NCBI GenBank assembly: GCA_964371655.1
Contig: CAYJOD010000096.1
Span: forward strand, 1-24,194
DNA: 24,194 nucleotides
Source: CAZGSN01 sp964371655
GTDB lineage: Bacteria; Desulfobacterota; Binatia; HRBIN30
Direction of reading: 5' to 3'
Part shown: positions 6,405 to 15,080 of the stretch, piece after piece
Numbering within the stretch: position 1 is the stretch's first letter
How the letters are laid out: the number at the start of each line of letters is the position of its first letter
The notes under the pieces: generated by a model
The model's input: only the letters and a program-made list of their open reading frames with translations
Database searches by the model: none
What the model was told of the DNA's origin: nothing
Made by a program: the position numbers and the translations under genes

Positions 6405-9400
6405 CTAACTGCAGCTGCCGTTGACCTCGAAATCGTCGAAGCTGTCGCAGTCCTCGCTCAGCCCATTGGTCGCGTTGAACATCTGGCAGATGCGACACTC
6501 GACACGCGTCTGCAGACAGTAGGCGACGTTTCTGGCGCCGCCGCAGACTCCGGGCAGGAGCGTCGTGAGATCGCCGCTGCACTTGCCGGCGATGGTGCCG
6601 CCGAGCTTGCTGACAGCTTTCAGGACCTTGGGATTCAAGGTGAGGTCGCTGAAACAACGCGCCAGATCGGGTGTCGCGACAATCAAGGAAGTGTCGCCGG
6701 CTAGACCGGATTTTTCGCAGGCGAGGAATAGCTGCGTATTGAGGAGGAAGAGCTTCTGAACGGCTTTGACAGTCGCCAGCTGGCAGCTCGCCCCCGCTTT
6801 GTCGTTCGCCACGGCGCTGGTCAGGTCGCCGCCAAAGAGATCTGTCATCAACCCGAGAGCCGCTTGCTGGGTGGCGGTGTTGACCGTGTTGGCGCTGGTG
6901 AGACCCAGCGGCGGCAGCGGTACGCATCGATCCGCGACGAAGCTGCTCGTCTTCTGTGTGCTGGCTTGAACCTTGCCGCCGGCATCGGCGGTCAAGCACG
7001 TTTGCGCGTTGCTGACCTCGCCTTGGATCGCCCCCTTCAGGCAATTTGCATCCGCCTTGTTCTGCGCCTTGACCACGCCGATGCCCGCTTTGGCAACGCC
7101 GTTCACACACTTCTGGGCATCCGCGTCGATGCCGCTGACACCGACGCCCCAGACGCTGGCAACCGGCGTTATCGTGGTTCGAGCTTGGCCGAGCGGCGGC
7201 GGCGCGCCGGCGCCGGCCGCCGCTGAATTCGACGTCAAGCCGGTGATCTGAACGTCGCCGTCGGGCAGCAGTACGCGGCTCTGAATGCACGGGTCAGGAT
7301 CGGCGGCTCCGGGGGGCGTGCCGCTACAGTCCCCGAGGACCACGCCGTCGACGATCAAGGCGACGCGCAGAAGATCCACTCCCGCGGGAATCGCCGAGGC
7401 ATCAACGGTGAGGGTGACCACCAGGGGCGCCGCCACACTGGCAGGTGGTGCTTGGATCAGCAGATCGCGCACCAAGGCTAGGACCGTAGCGGGTGTCAGC
7501 GGTTCGCTCGAAGTGGCGATCGATACCATGCCGCCATCGGGAGTCGTCAGGGTCGTTTGAATCGGTATCTCCGGCGATGCGCTGCTGCCGGTGCTGGCGC
7601 TGCCGCCCGGTGGCAAGGTCTCATTTACCGTCGTGAGCGTGCAATCGCTCTCGCAGCCGTCGCCGTCGACGCTGTTGCCGTCGTCACAGTCCTCGCCCGA
7701 AGTGCGGATGCCATTGCCGCAGGCAGTGTCGGTGCAGTTGTTGTCGCAGCCGTCACCGTTGGTGCTGTTCCCGTCCTCACACTCTTCGCTGCCCGCCGCG
7801 ATGCCATTGCCGCAGGCGCTGATCGTGCAGTTCGTGTCGCAGCCGTCGCCGTTGGTCGCATTGCCGTCGTCGCAAGCCTCGCCGCTATCCGAGACGCCAT
7901 TGCCGCAGCTCAGCGTGCAGTCGTTTTCGCAGCCGTCGCCGGCCACCGCGTTGCCGTCGTCACACGCCTCGCCGGCTTCGATGAAGGTATTCCCGCAGGT
8001 CGGTGTCGGGACGCACAACCCGGAGCGCCCGGCGCTGACGATGGCTTGAATCTCCATGTCGGAAAGGGCGCGTCCGACAACATAGTGCACCTCGTCGATG
8101 CGTCCATTGAGGAAGAAGCCGCGGGTGTCGAGCGAGCCGGGGGTATCGGTAGGCCCGCCGCGATGGCCGAACTTCAGCGACGACGGGCTGGAGAGGTCGG
8201 CAGCGACTTCGTCGTTGGCGACCTGAGTTCCGTTCATGAACACGGCCAGGGCGTTGCCGCTGCGCCGCGCTGCAAAGTGGATCCAGGTGTTAGGAGTGAG
8301 CGTCAAACGGCGCGAGCCGGCGTTCGATCCACCTGCGGCAAGAAGCACCGAATCGCCGTCGAGCTTGGTGAGCGTCCAACCACTGGCAGCGTCGTTGAAC
8401 GTCTCGACGTACTTCTCGACCAGAACCTGCTCACCCGCGGTGTCGTTGAAGTTGACCCACAGGTCGACGGTGAAGTCGCCGGTTCCGACGTCGAGCGCGG
8501 CGTTGTCGGGAACTTTGATGTAGTCGTTGGCGCCGTCCAGGTTGAAGGCCAGGCGCGACCGTCCGACGGCAAAGGTGGCGCCGTTCTTCAGCTCTGCGTT
8601 GTAACCACTCTGGATGTCGGCGCCGCTGCCGTCGGCGGTCCACCACGCGGTCAACCCCGGCGGCAGTGTCGCGCAAGGTCCACTCACGGTGCAGTCGCTG
8701 TCGCAGCCGTCACCATCGAGAACGTTGCCGTCGTCGCAGACTTCGACGCCGGTATTGAGGAGGCCATCGCCGCAGACGTTGGCGCTGCAATCACTCTTGC
8801 AGGCATCGGTGTCGACCATGTTGCCGTCGTCGCAGGCTTCGACACCGGTGTTCGTATGGCCGTCGCCGCAAATGTTGAGGGTACAGTCGTGGAGGCAAGC
8901 ATCGGTGTCGGCCAGGTTGCCGTCGTCGCACACTTCGCCGCTGGTCAGAATGCCATTGCCGCAAGCCGTGGTCGTACAGTTGCTGTCGCAGCCGTCGTCG
9001 TCGATGAGGTTGCCGTCGTCGCACTGCTCTACCCCAGTCTCCGGCACTGCGTCGCCGCAGACGTTGAGGGTGCAGTCGTCCTTGCACGCGTCGGTGTTGA
9101 CCATATTGCCGTCGTCGCAGGCTTCACCGCTTGTCTGAACGCCGTTGCCGCAGCCGGTGATCTTGCAGTTCGAATCGCAGCCGTCGCCGCTGATCGTGTT
9201 GCCGTCGTCGCACTCCTCGCCGGCGTCCGGCATGTTGTTTCCGCAGAGACTGGGAGCGCAAAACCCGGCGCTGCCGGCGTTGTAGATAGCGGTGATCTGG
9301 GCGTTGCTCAGGGCGGTTCCGACGAAATAATGAACCTCGTCGATCTCTCCGCTGAGGAAGAACCCTTGGCTGCCGCGACGCCGACCGAACAGCAGCGGAA

Positions 9401-9968
9401 CATTCGAGCTGAAGGTGTTGGAGTTGGAAGCGGACCCGACCTGCCCACCGTTCAGGAACAGAGCGACGGTGTTGCCATTGCGACGCAGGGCAACGTGTGA
9501 CCAGGAGCCGGCTGGAATCTGAGCCGATGTCTGAATGTCGCCACCGTTACCGGCGAAATAGAGGCCCCCGCGGTCGGTGAGCGTCCACCCCGAGCCGGCA
9601 GGATCATCCCACTTTTCGACCAGGCCGAGCTCGCCGCCGTCCGTGGCTGGTTTCACCCAGAAGTCGACGGTGAAATTTCCGGTGCCGACGTTGAGCGCCG
9701 GGGCATCGTCGATGCTGACGGAGTCGTCGGTGCCGTCGAAATGAAAAGCCTGACCCACTTTGCCGGTCGCGTAGGTGGCGCCGTTGATCAACGTCGCGTT
9801 GAATCCACCCGTCGTATCCGTGGTGTTCCCCTCCGCCCGCCACCAACCGGTGAGGCCCGACGGCGGAGCGACGCAGGATTGCCCGAAGGCGGGCACAGCC
9901 GCGATCGTGGAGATTGTGAATGCAATGCACGCTACGCGCGTAAACCCTTGTTGCTTGATGAACATCAT
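6405..9968 (-). CDS. Exported LamG / DUF4215 Cys-rich repeat protein with a shared C-terminal module
   Basis: Large exported protein of 1187 residues. Signal peptide about 1-29 (hydrophobic CIAFTISTIAAVPAFGQ). Two paralogous LamG (concanavalin-like) domains at about 31-237 and 431-652, each opening GLT.WW.A and closing with GEIDEVHY or GRIDEVHY. Ten DUF4215/Myxococcus Cys-rich repeats of the form CGNG...GE.CDDGN...GDGCD..C: six at 241-427, four at 658-776. Residues 780-950 are a Ser/Ala/Pro-rich beta region; 951-1187 is a Cys-rich module with 14 cysteines ending FDDFEVNGSCS, clearly homologous to the end of the next gene upstream. GAGAGGGG lies 4 nt before the first of two ATGs (9968 or 9965). 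LamG suggests glycan or surface binding and the repeats a disulfide-stabilised stalk. A role in adhesion or surface structure is inferred; no catalytic motif is seen. Confidence 0.88.
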   Translation of the reverse strand: MMFIKQQGFTRVACIAFTISTIAAVPAFGQSCVAPPSGLTGWWRAEGNTTDTTGGFNATLINGATYATGKVGQAFHFDGTDDSVSIDDAPALNVGTGNFTVDFWVKPATDGGELGLVEKWDDPAGSGWTLTDRGGLYFAGNGGDIQTSAQIPAGSWSHVALRRNGNTVALFLNGGQVGSASNSNTFSSNVPLLFGRRRGSQGFFLSGEIDEVHYFVGTALSNAQITAIYNAGSAGFCAPSLCGNNMPDAGEECDDGNTISGDGCDSNCKITGCGNGVQTSGEACDDGNMVNTDACKDDCTLNVCGDAVPETGVEQCDDGNLIDDDGCDSNCTTTACGNGILTSGEVCDDGNLADTDACLHDCTLNICGDGHTNTGVEACDDGNMVDTDACKSDCSANVCGDGLLNTGVEVCDDGNVLDGDGCDSDCTVSGPCATLPPGLTAWWTADGSGADIQSGYNAELKNGATFAVGRSRLAFNLDGANDYIKVPDNAALDVGTGDFTVDLWVNFNDTAGEQVLVEKYVETFNDAASGWTLTKLDGDSVLLAAGGSNAGSRRLTLTPNTWIHFAARRSGNALAVFMNGTQVANDEVAADLSSPSSLKFGHRGGPTDTPGSLDTRGFFLNGRIDEVHYVVGRALSDMEIQAIVSAGRSGLCVPTPTCGNTFIEAGEACDDGNAVAGDGCENDCTLSCGNGVSDSGEACDDGNATNGDGCDTNCTISACGNGIAAGSEECEDGNSTNGDGCDNNCTDTACGNGIRTSGEDCDDGNSVDGDGCESDCTLTTVNETLPPGGSASTGSSASPEIPIQTTLTTPDGGMVSIATSSEPLTPATVLALVRDLLIQAPPASVAAPLVVTLTVDASAIPAGVDLLRVALIVDGVVLGDCSGTPPGAADPDPCIQSRVLLPDGDVQITGLTSNSAAAGAGAPPPLGQARTTITPVASVWGVGVSGIDADAQKCVNGVAKAGIGVVKAQNKADANCLKGAIQGEVSNAQTCLTADAGGKVQASTQKTSSFVADRCVPLPPLGLTSANTVNTATQQAALGLMTDLFGGDLTSAVANDKAGASCQLATVKAVQKLFLLNTQLFLACEKSGLAGDTSLIVATPDLARCFSDLTLNPKVLKAVSKLGGTIAGKCSGDLTTLLPGVCGGARNVAYCLQTRVECRICQMFNATNGLSEDCDSFDDFEVNGSCS

Positions 9969-10100
9969 TGGACCCCTCTCAACGCGATGGACCGCTGTCC
10001 CCCGCTCCTGCGCAACCGGTAAGCTCCGGGTTGCGCGCTGTACTTTCGAATCACCCCTGCGGCTAATTCCACCATTGCTGGACCCGCAGTCAAAGAGGAG

Positions 10101-10121
10101 GTGCGTGGGCGACCCACGCGC
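10101..10121. terminator. Hairpin between the two exported-protein genes
   Basis: GCGTGGG-CGA-CCCACGC is a perfect 7-bp stem (9 bp counting a G-T and an outer G-C pair). It lies about 120 bp downstream of the propeller protein gene (minus strand) and 130 bp upstream of the LamG protein gene. On the minus strand it is followed by CCTCCTCTTTG, only mildly T-rich, so termination is possible but weakly supported. The rest of the 272-bp gap 9969-10240 shows no gene. Confidence 0.4.
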
Positions 10122-10240
10122 CGGTTGGGCCTATCCGAGCGAGCCGCCCGAGCTTGGCGCACCGTCTAGCATCGCCGCTTCCGACGAACTGTTGTTGCAC
10201 GCTCTCTCCCTCGATCTCTCCGTGCCCGCCATGGCGCGCG

Positions 10241-13200
10241 TCAACTACAGCTGCTGTTGGCGGTTGCGTCATCGAAGAGGTCGCAGTTCTCGCTGAGCCC
10301 ATCCATGGCATTGAACATGAGGCAGGTGCGGCACTCGAGGCGGGCGTGGACGAAGGTGGCGAAGTCCGCCGCCGCGCTCGCCGGTGGAAACGCGGTGCCG
10401 AGGGTGACGCCTGAGCATTTCTTCGCCGCGGTCGCAGTCAGCGTTGCGACGGCGTCGGCAGTACCGGCCTCTACATTGTCAAAACAACGCAGCAAATCGG
10501 CCGCCGAAATGATCCGTGGCAACAGCTTTGCGGCGAGTCCCTCCTTCTTGCATTTCAGGAACGCCTTCGCCTTGGTGCCCAGGATCTTCAGGCTTGCCTT
10601 GAGGATTGCAGTTTGGCACGCGCTGCCGGCAGGGTCCGCGGTGGCGGAGATGACCGCAAGACCAGCCCCGAACAGGTCGTGTGCAACTTCGCGACCTGCC
10701 GTGCGCGCCGCCGTGTTCACGGCTGGAGCGTCCGTAAACGCAAAGCTGGGTGGGCTGACACAAAGGCTCGCCACCGTGTCCGTCACCTTGGTCTCTGCCT
10801 TCTGCACCTTGAGACCGACGTCGTCGACGATGCAAGTCGACATCGACACGCTGCCGGCGGCGGCTGCCTTTAGACACGATTGATTGAGCTTGCCCTGCGC
10901 TGCGGCTACCGCGGTCCCTTTCTTGTTTGCGCCGTTGACGCACTTCTGTGCGGCGTCGTCCAACATCGTCTCGGGCTGGCATGTCGCTGCACATCCGTCC
11001 CCTCGCGCCAGGTTTCCGTCGTCGCACCCCTCGCCTGAGGTGCGAATGCCGTTGCCGCAACCCGTCAGCGTGCAATTGCTGTCGCAGCCGTCGCCGTCGG
11101 TGAAATTGCCGTCGTCGCACAGCTCGCCCGAGTCCGGGACGCCATTGCCGCACCGAAGTACGGTGCTGGTGCAAACCTCATCCGTGATGCAGGGATTGGT
11201 TTCCACGCCGAATCTTGCCGCGGTGGTCACACCGCTGTTGCTGGAATCGGTGGCGGGGGCGGCGAAGTGGACCGGAACATCCGTGGCGATACCTGCGGCG
11301 TTTGCCTCGACGGTGAAGTTGTGGGTGCCAACCGCGGTTCCCGCGGCGACCGTGTAGCGCCCAATCCACACCGCCGCACCGTCGACGTCGTACTGGTACT
11401 GAAGAGGAACCTTGACCCCATTGTCGAGGAGAGCCTGGACCTTATTGGGCTGACCCGACAGCGGGTCGGTGCTCGGCAGCGGTGTTGTGATCGCGATCGT
11501 CAGCTGGTTGCCCGGACTCACGTTGCACGGTTGGACACAGGCATCCATCTTCCAGGGGGAGAGGCCGATGACTGTGTTACCGAAGGAGCTGCTGTAGAGA
11601 TTGCCGTACACGGAGCCGTCTTCGTCCTGAATCAGATCGTGGAAGTTGGCGATCGCGCCGCCTGGGTTGTGACGCAAGCGCCACTTTTGATTGCGCGCCG
11701 AATCAACGTAGTAGATGTCGGTTTCTATCCTGACGAGCGTGCGCTTGGCGTAGAAGCCGTCGGAGCCGTCGACGAAGAGATCGCTCAAGAACGCACCGTT
11801 GTCGGAGATGACCGGTACACTCCACAAAAGTGCGCCCGTCGCGAGATCCAGGGCCTCGATCGATCCTGCGGTCCCAGTGTTGTAGGCCCGCACTCTTTCG
11901 GCGAGCAGGGTGCCGTCCGAGCGCAAGGCGAGTGCGGTCCAGTGCTCGGAGGTGCTACCAATGCTGCGCTCCCATTTCGGGGTGCCATTGGGATGGACGG
12001 CGAAGATCTTCTTGTCCGCCACAGAGTTCGAATCGTTCGCGATGTAGATATCGCCGGCGCTGTCGACCAGCGGCGCGAGGTTCACATACGACCCGATCGG
12101 GAGGGGCGACCAAATGTCCGCCCCGGTGGTGGGATCGAGCGCGTAGAGAGCGCCGTCGCCGCCGCTCGTGGTTTGTGCGGCAAAATAGAGCTCGCCGTTC
12201 GTGCCGATGACCACTTGACTGTAGCCCGGATCGGGGTGTCCCGAAGGTAGCGCGCGCGTCCATTTTACCGAGCCATCTGGATGGAAGGCATAGCCCGTCA
12301 GAGTCCGCAGCGTGTAGACCGAACCATCGGAGCCGATGCTCACCTTCGCGTTCCCGTGACCGCCGAGGAACTGATACGTCCACTTGAGGCTGCCATTATT
12401 CGTTGTGTCGTAGGCGAGCAGAACGTCGCTGAAGAGATCGGAGAGATAGAGAGAGCCGTTCTGCGACAACGTGTGTGCGGTCTCGGAGGAGTAGTTCCAC
12501 CCGAACAGCTGTCGTTCCCAGATGAGCTCTCCCGTCCGGCGGTCGAGAGCGGCGAGCTTCTCTTGGACGTTGCTCGCTCCGCCGAACGTCTTGTTGAAGA
12601 TCGTCTCACCGAACCCACGAGTGAGCGCACCGCCGTAGTCTCCGGACTGCGGCCTTGCCCAGCGCACCGCCAGATAGGGTGGGTTCGCGATGGCGGCCGT
12701 GTTCCGCGTTGCTTGTGCGTCGCCGTTGGAGCTTGGCCACGAGGTGTTGGCCAACGGCGAAGCGCTGAGGTCCCCCTGTGTCACCGTCCACGTCAGAATG
12801 ACGCTATCGACGGCCGGGGTTTGTGCGACGTCGGACGTGGAGAGTGTGATCTTGACGCGGACTCTCGCGAATTTCGCGTTGTTGTTGCCGGCAGTTCTGT
12901 CGACCTGAAGATCATTGAGGTCGACCGAAGGTCCCGGGAATCCGAGAGTGTTTCCCGGCAGTCGATTGTCTTGGTACAGCGCGTTGCCTTCGTCCAAGAT
13001 CTGAACCGTCAACGAGGTGCCCACAGGAGTTTGCTGCGTCAATACGACACTGCCCCACTGGGCGACGCTCGTCGGGATTATCGTCGTGGTGATGAGGCTG
13101 CCCGAGGTGTTGAAGGGAGGGGTGAACCCGCCACTCGAGTTCGTCAGCTTCAAACTGCCGTCCGTCGGATCGACGTCCACTTGGTTCTTGGACGACAAAC

Positions 13201-13336
13201 CCGCGGTGTCTGCGTAATCGTCAAGCCAGGTGCCTCCGACCTGATCATAAACGGGAGCGGCGTCGGTGCGACGACCCCCGGAGGTGACCAGTGTTGCGAC
13301 TACCAGGGCTACAATTCCAACTGTCCTGTAAACCAT
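10241..13336 (-). CDS. Exported PQQ-like beta-propeller / DUF4215 protein with a shared C-terminal module
   Basis: Exported protein of 1031 residues. Signal peptide about 1-27 (VGIVALVVATLVTSG, then DAAPVYDQ). Residues 30-190 form a beta-rich N-terminal domain. Residues 215-600 carry PQQ-type propeller blades with repeated A.D..TG...W.. motifs (ALDRRTGELIWER, ALDPTTGADIWSP, ALDLATGALLWSV) and phrases such as SDGSVYTL. A beta domain at 605-695 is followed by two DUF4215 repeats (728-756, 760-786). The C-terminal module 796-1031 (AQKCVNG...; 12 cysteines; ends FDDATANSSCS) matches that of the downstream neighbour. GGGGAGG sits 3 nt before the ATG. The blades do not show a quinone-dehydrogenase active site that I can identify, so a structural or binding role is more likely. 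It lies upstream of, and could be coexpressed with, the LamG protein. Confidence 0.88.
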   Translation of the reverse strand: MVYRTVGIVALVVATLVTSGGRRTDAAPVYDQVGGTWLDDYADTAGLSSKNQVDVDPTDGSLKLTNSSGGFTPPFNTSGSLITTTIIPTSVAQWGSVVLTQQTPVGTSLTVQILDEGNALYQDNRLPGNTLGFPGPSVDLNDLQVDRTAGNNNAKFARVRVKITLSTSDVAQTPAVDSVILTWTVTQGDLSASPLANTSWPSSNGDAQATRNTAAIANPPYLAVRWARPQSGDYGGALTRGFGETIFNKTFGGASNVQEKLAALDRRTGELIWERQLFGWNYSSETAHTLSQNGSLYLSDLFSDVLLAYDTTNNGSLKWTYQFLGGHGNAKVSIGSDGSVYTLRTLTGYAFHPDGSVKWTRALPSGHPDPGYSQVVIGTNGELYFAAQTTSGGDGALYALDPTTGADIWSPLPIGSYVNLAPLVDSAGDIYIANDSNSVADKKIFAVHPNGTPKWERSIGSTSEHWTALALRSDGTLLAERVRAYNTGTAGSIEALDLATGALLWSVPVISDNGAFLSDLFVDGSDGFYAKRTLVRIETDIYYVDSARNQKWRLRHNPGGAIANFHDLIQDEDGSVYGNLYSSSFGNTVIGLSPWKMDACVQPCNVSPGNQLTIAITTPLPSTDPLSGQPNKVQALLDNGVKVPLQYQYDVDGAAVWIGRYTVAAGTAVGTHNFTVEANAAGIATDVPVHFAAPATDSSNSGVTTAARFGVETNPCITDEVCTSTVLRCGNGVPDSGELCDDGNFTDGDGCDSNCTLTGCGNGIRTSGEGCDDGNLARGDGCAATCQPETMLDDAAQKCVNGANKKGTAVAAAQGKLNQSCLKAAAAGSVSMSTCIVDDVGLKVQKAETKVTDTVASLCVSPPSFAFTDAPAVNTAARTAGREVAHDLFGAGLAVISATADPAGSACQTAILKASLKILGTKAKAFLKCKKEGLAAKLLPRIISAADLLRCFDNVEAGTADAVATLTATAAKKCSGVTLGTAFPPASAAADFATFVHARLECRTCLMFNAMDGLSENCDLFDDATANSSCS

Positions 13337-13462
13337 ACGCCTCCCCTGTTGCGCGATCGAAAGTCGCCGCTCCCGCAGAGTCCAATGCCCCCTTTATCAG
13401 CTTAGGTTTGGTGGAATAGTCATCTCAAACTATGACGGAAGTCAATAGTTAGCGGCCCATAA

Positions 13463-13585
13463 CTCCGCTCTAAGGGATGACCCTCCGCGAAAAACGAATC
13501 CTCGCGCGTACGCGCAAAGCCGCTCCCAATACGGTTTTGGCGGTGCCTGTACAGTTTGGCGCTGACCAGATTCCTTAGAGCGGAG
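13463..13585. repeat. Short element bounded by perfect 13-bp inverted repeats
   Basis: CTCCGCTCTAAGG (13463-13475) and its exact reverse complement (13573-13585) enclose 97 bp containing a perfect 12-bp palindrome GCGCGTACGCGC (13504-13515). No protein is encoded. It sits directly before the 5'-truncated glycosyltransferase and may mark the insertion or deletion that removed the front of that gene. No target duplication is evident. Confidence 0.6.
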
Positions 13586-13614
13586 ATTTTCGCCCGTTGG
13601 GCGGGCGCGATGAT

Positions 13615-13647
13615 CGCTGGAACCCTTGCCGCGCAAGGCCTCCAGCG
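13615..13647. repeat. 33-nt hairpin at the truncation point
   Basis: CGCTGGA (13615-13621) pairs with TCCAGCG (13641-13647), and CCTTGC with its complement GCAAGG inside, separated by a 2x2 internal mismatch and closed by a C-G pair over a CGC loop. It spans the place where similarity to a full-length glycosyltransferase starts. It could be part of the neighbouring element or a folded leader of the remaining fragment. Confidence 0.5.
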
Positions 13648-14654
13648 TCGCGTTCGCTGTCTTCGGTCTCGTTGTCGGGATGGTGCTGACGGCGCACCGC
13701 CGTCTCCTCCTTAGTAGCCGGCTGCTGGTGGGTGGCGCGCTCGCTGTGCTGATCTTTCTGCCGCACCTGTGGTGGGAAGCCGTGAACGACTTCCCGACGT
13801 TGGAGTTCATCCGCAACGCGACGGCGTACAAGATCGTCGCCATGTCGCCGCTGGCATTCTTCGGCGCGCAGATTATCGGGAACAATCCTTTCACGGCGCC
13901 GCTGTGGCTGGCAGGCCTAGGCTATCTTCTTTTTGCACCGGCGATGCGGCGGTTTCGTCCGCTGGGATGGATGTATCTTGTCGTGCTCCTCGTTCTTCTG
14001 CTGCAGCACGCGAAGCCTTACTACCTGTCGCCGGCGTATCCGGCCCTGCTGACGGCCGGAGCTGTGCTGGTGGAGCGTCTCCGGTGGCGCTGGCTGCGAG
14101 TCGCACTGCCGCTCTGGTTTATCGTCGGCGGCATCGTGACGGGGGCGCTGGCGCTTCTCGTGCTTGCCCCGCCGACCTACGTGCGCGTGGCGCAGCAGCT
14201 CGGCGTCACGGTGCCGCAAGAGGAACACAGTCAGACAGCGGAGCTGCCGCAGTTCCTCGCCGATCGTATCGGCTGGGAGAATATGACGGCGACGATCGCC
14301 CGCGTCTACCACGCGCTGCCGCCGGAGCGGCGCGTGCACACCGCGATTCTCGCAGGCAACTATGGCGAAGCGGCGGCCATCGACGTCTTCGGTCCGCGCT
14401 ACGACCTTCCCAAGGCGATCAGCGGCCACAATAACTACTGGCTCTGGGGCGCGCGCGGCGCCACCGGTGCGGTGGTGATCGCCGTCGGAATTCCAAGGAG
14501 CGAGCTAGAGGAGTACTTCGCCGCCGTGGAGCAAGCCGACACCATCGTTTCGCCGTACGCGATGCCGTGCGAGACGAACCTGCCCGTCTACGTGTGTCGC
14601 GATCTCCGTATACCCATCGAGCAGGCGTGGTTGCTGCTCAAGAGGTTCACCTGA
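13626..14654 (+). pseudogene. 5'-truncated GT39/ArnT-like membrane glycosyltransferase
   Basis: The 342 residues match the second half of a PMT_2/GT39-type polyprenyl-phosphate sugar transferase, an inner-membrane enzyme that moves a lipid-linked sugar to an acceptor. Seen: membrane helices at about 8-24, 33-50, 77-90, 103-121, 129-141 and 154-176; the family signature LPHLWWEAVNDFPTLEFIRN (45-64); HAKPYYLSPAYPALL (122-136); and a C-terminal soluble part with GNYGEAAAIDVFGPRY and ISGHNNYWLWG. Full-length relatives are about 500 residues, so about 190 N-terminal residues, including the catalytic acidic loop, are missing. An in-frame TGA lies at 13611 and the only start here is TTG without a ribosome site. 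It is most likely an inactive remnant, recent enough to remain open. Its partner genes are not nearby. Confidence 0.7.
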
Positions 14655-14716
14655 CCTCGCCGCGACCCTCGCGTCACTGGTGAGTCCATATCTATCGGAG
14701 CCCAAGTTCAATCCGA

Positions 14717-14777
14717 ATTGGCGGAACGTTGCGACTGCTTGGTCCATTTCGGAACAATCGTCCAAATGGTCGCTACG
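14717..14777 (+). repeat. Dispersed 61-bp repeat, copy 2
   Basis: Gapless match to 4923-4983 (53 of 61 identical), with the same CCATTT...AAATGG inverted repeat. It starts 62 bp after the glycosyltransferase fragment stop and, like copy 1, points in the same direction as the gene before it. Confidence 0.75.
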
Positions 14778-14840
14778 TCCTTCGGAGAGGTGTGGGAGAT
14801 CCCACGAATCACCGCTCCCTCACGCGGTTGCTTCAAACCC

Positions 14841-14922
14841 GGCTTGGGGCTGGTGGCTTGAGGCGCGGGGCTTGGGTGTTTCCCGGTCCGTCCGAGCCCC
14901 CAGCCCCCAGTCACGAGCCCCA
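14841..14922. repeat. Degenerate G/C-skewed inverted repeat
   Basis: The left half (14841-14876) is made of GGCTTGGGGCTGGTGG-like words and the right half (14894-14922) of GAGCCCCCAGCCCCCAG-like words, so the two halves can pair imperfectly. It is one of several repeats that fill the 426-bp gene-free gap 14655-15080. Confidence 0.5.
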
Positions 14923-14942
14923 GGAAGGGTCTTGAGACAACC

Positions 14943-15013
14943 CTGACGGTCGCGGCTCAGGTTGAGATGCGCAGGCTTTCGTCCTGTCAGAGCCGCGCGC
15001 GTAAGCAAGCGGT
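14943..15013. repeat. Inverted pair of GAGCCGCG motifs
   Basis: CGCGGCTC (14951-14958) and GAGCCGCG (14990-14997) are perfect reverse complements 31 bp apart. Similarity extends outward as GAGCCGCG-ACCGTCAG on one side and GAGCCGCG-CGCGTAAG on the other. It lies downstream of the membrane protein gene (minus strand) and could serve as its 3' structure, but the layout is that of a REP-like repeat pair. Confidence 0.5.
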
Positions 15014-15080
15014 CAGCGGGTGCATGCTTCCGCAAAAGCACGGCATGTCATGCCGCTACACCGCAGACTTCGCTAATGGC

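Noticed and set aside
7557..9500. A 647-codon open frame on the plus strand
   Set aside because: It is antisense to the LamG/Cys-repeat gene. Its low-complexity Ala/Val/Asp composition mirrors the repeated CDDGN codons on the other strand, and it has no ribosome site or family resemblance.
6405..13336. Multiheme cytochrome as an explanation of the many cysteines
   Set aside because: No CxxCH motifs are present; the cysteines follow the DUF4215 pattern and the shared C-terminal module.
11267..13405. Plus-strand open frames of 327 and 374 codons across the propeller gene
   Set aside because: They are antisense to a gene with clear signal peptide, propeller blades and homologous tail, and their products resemble nothing.
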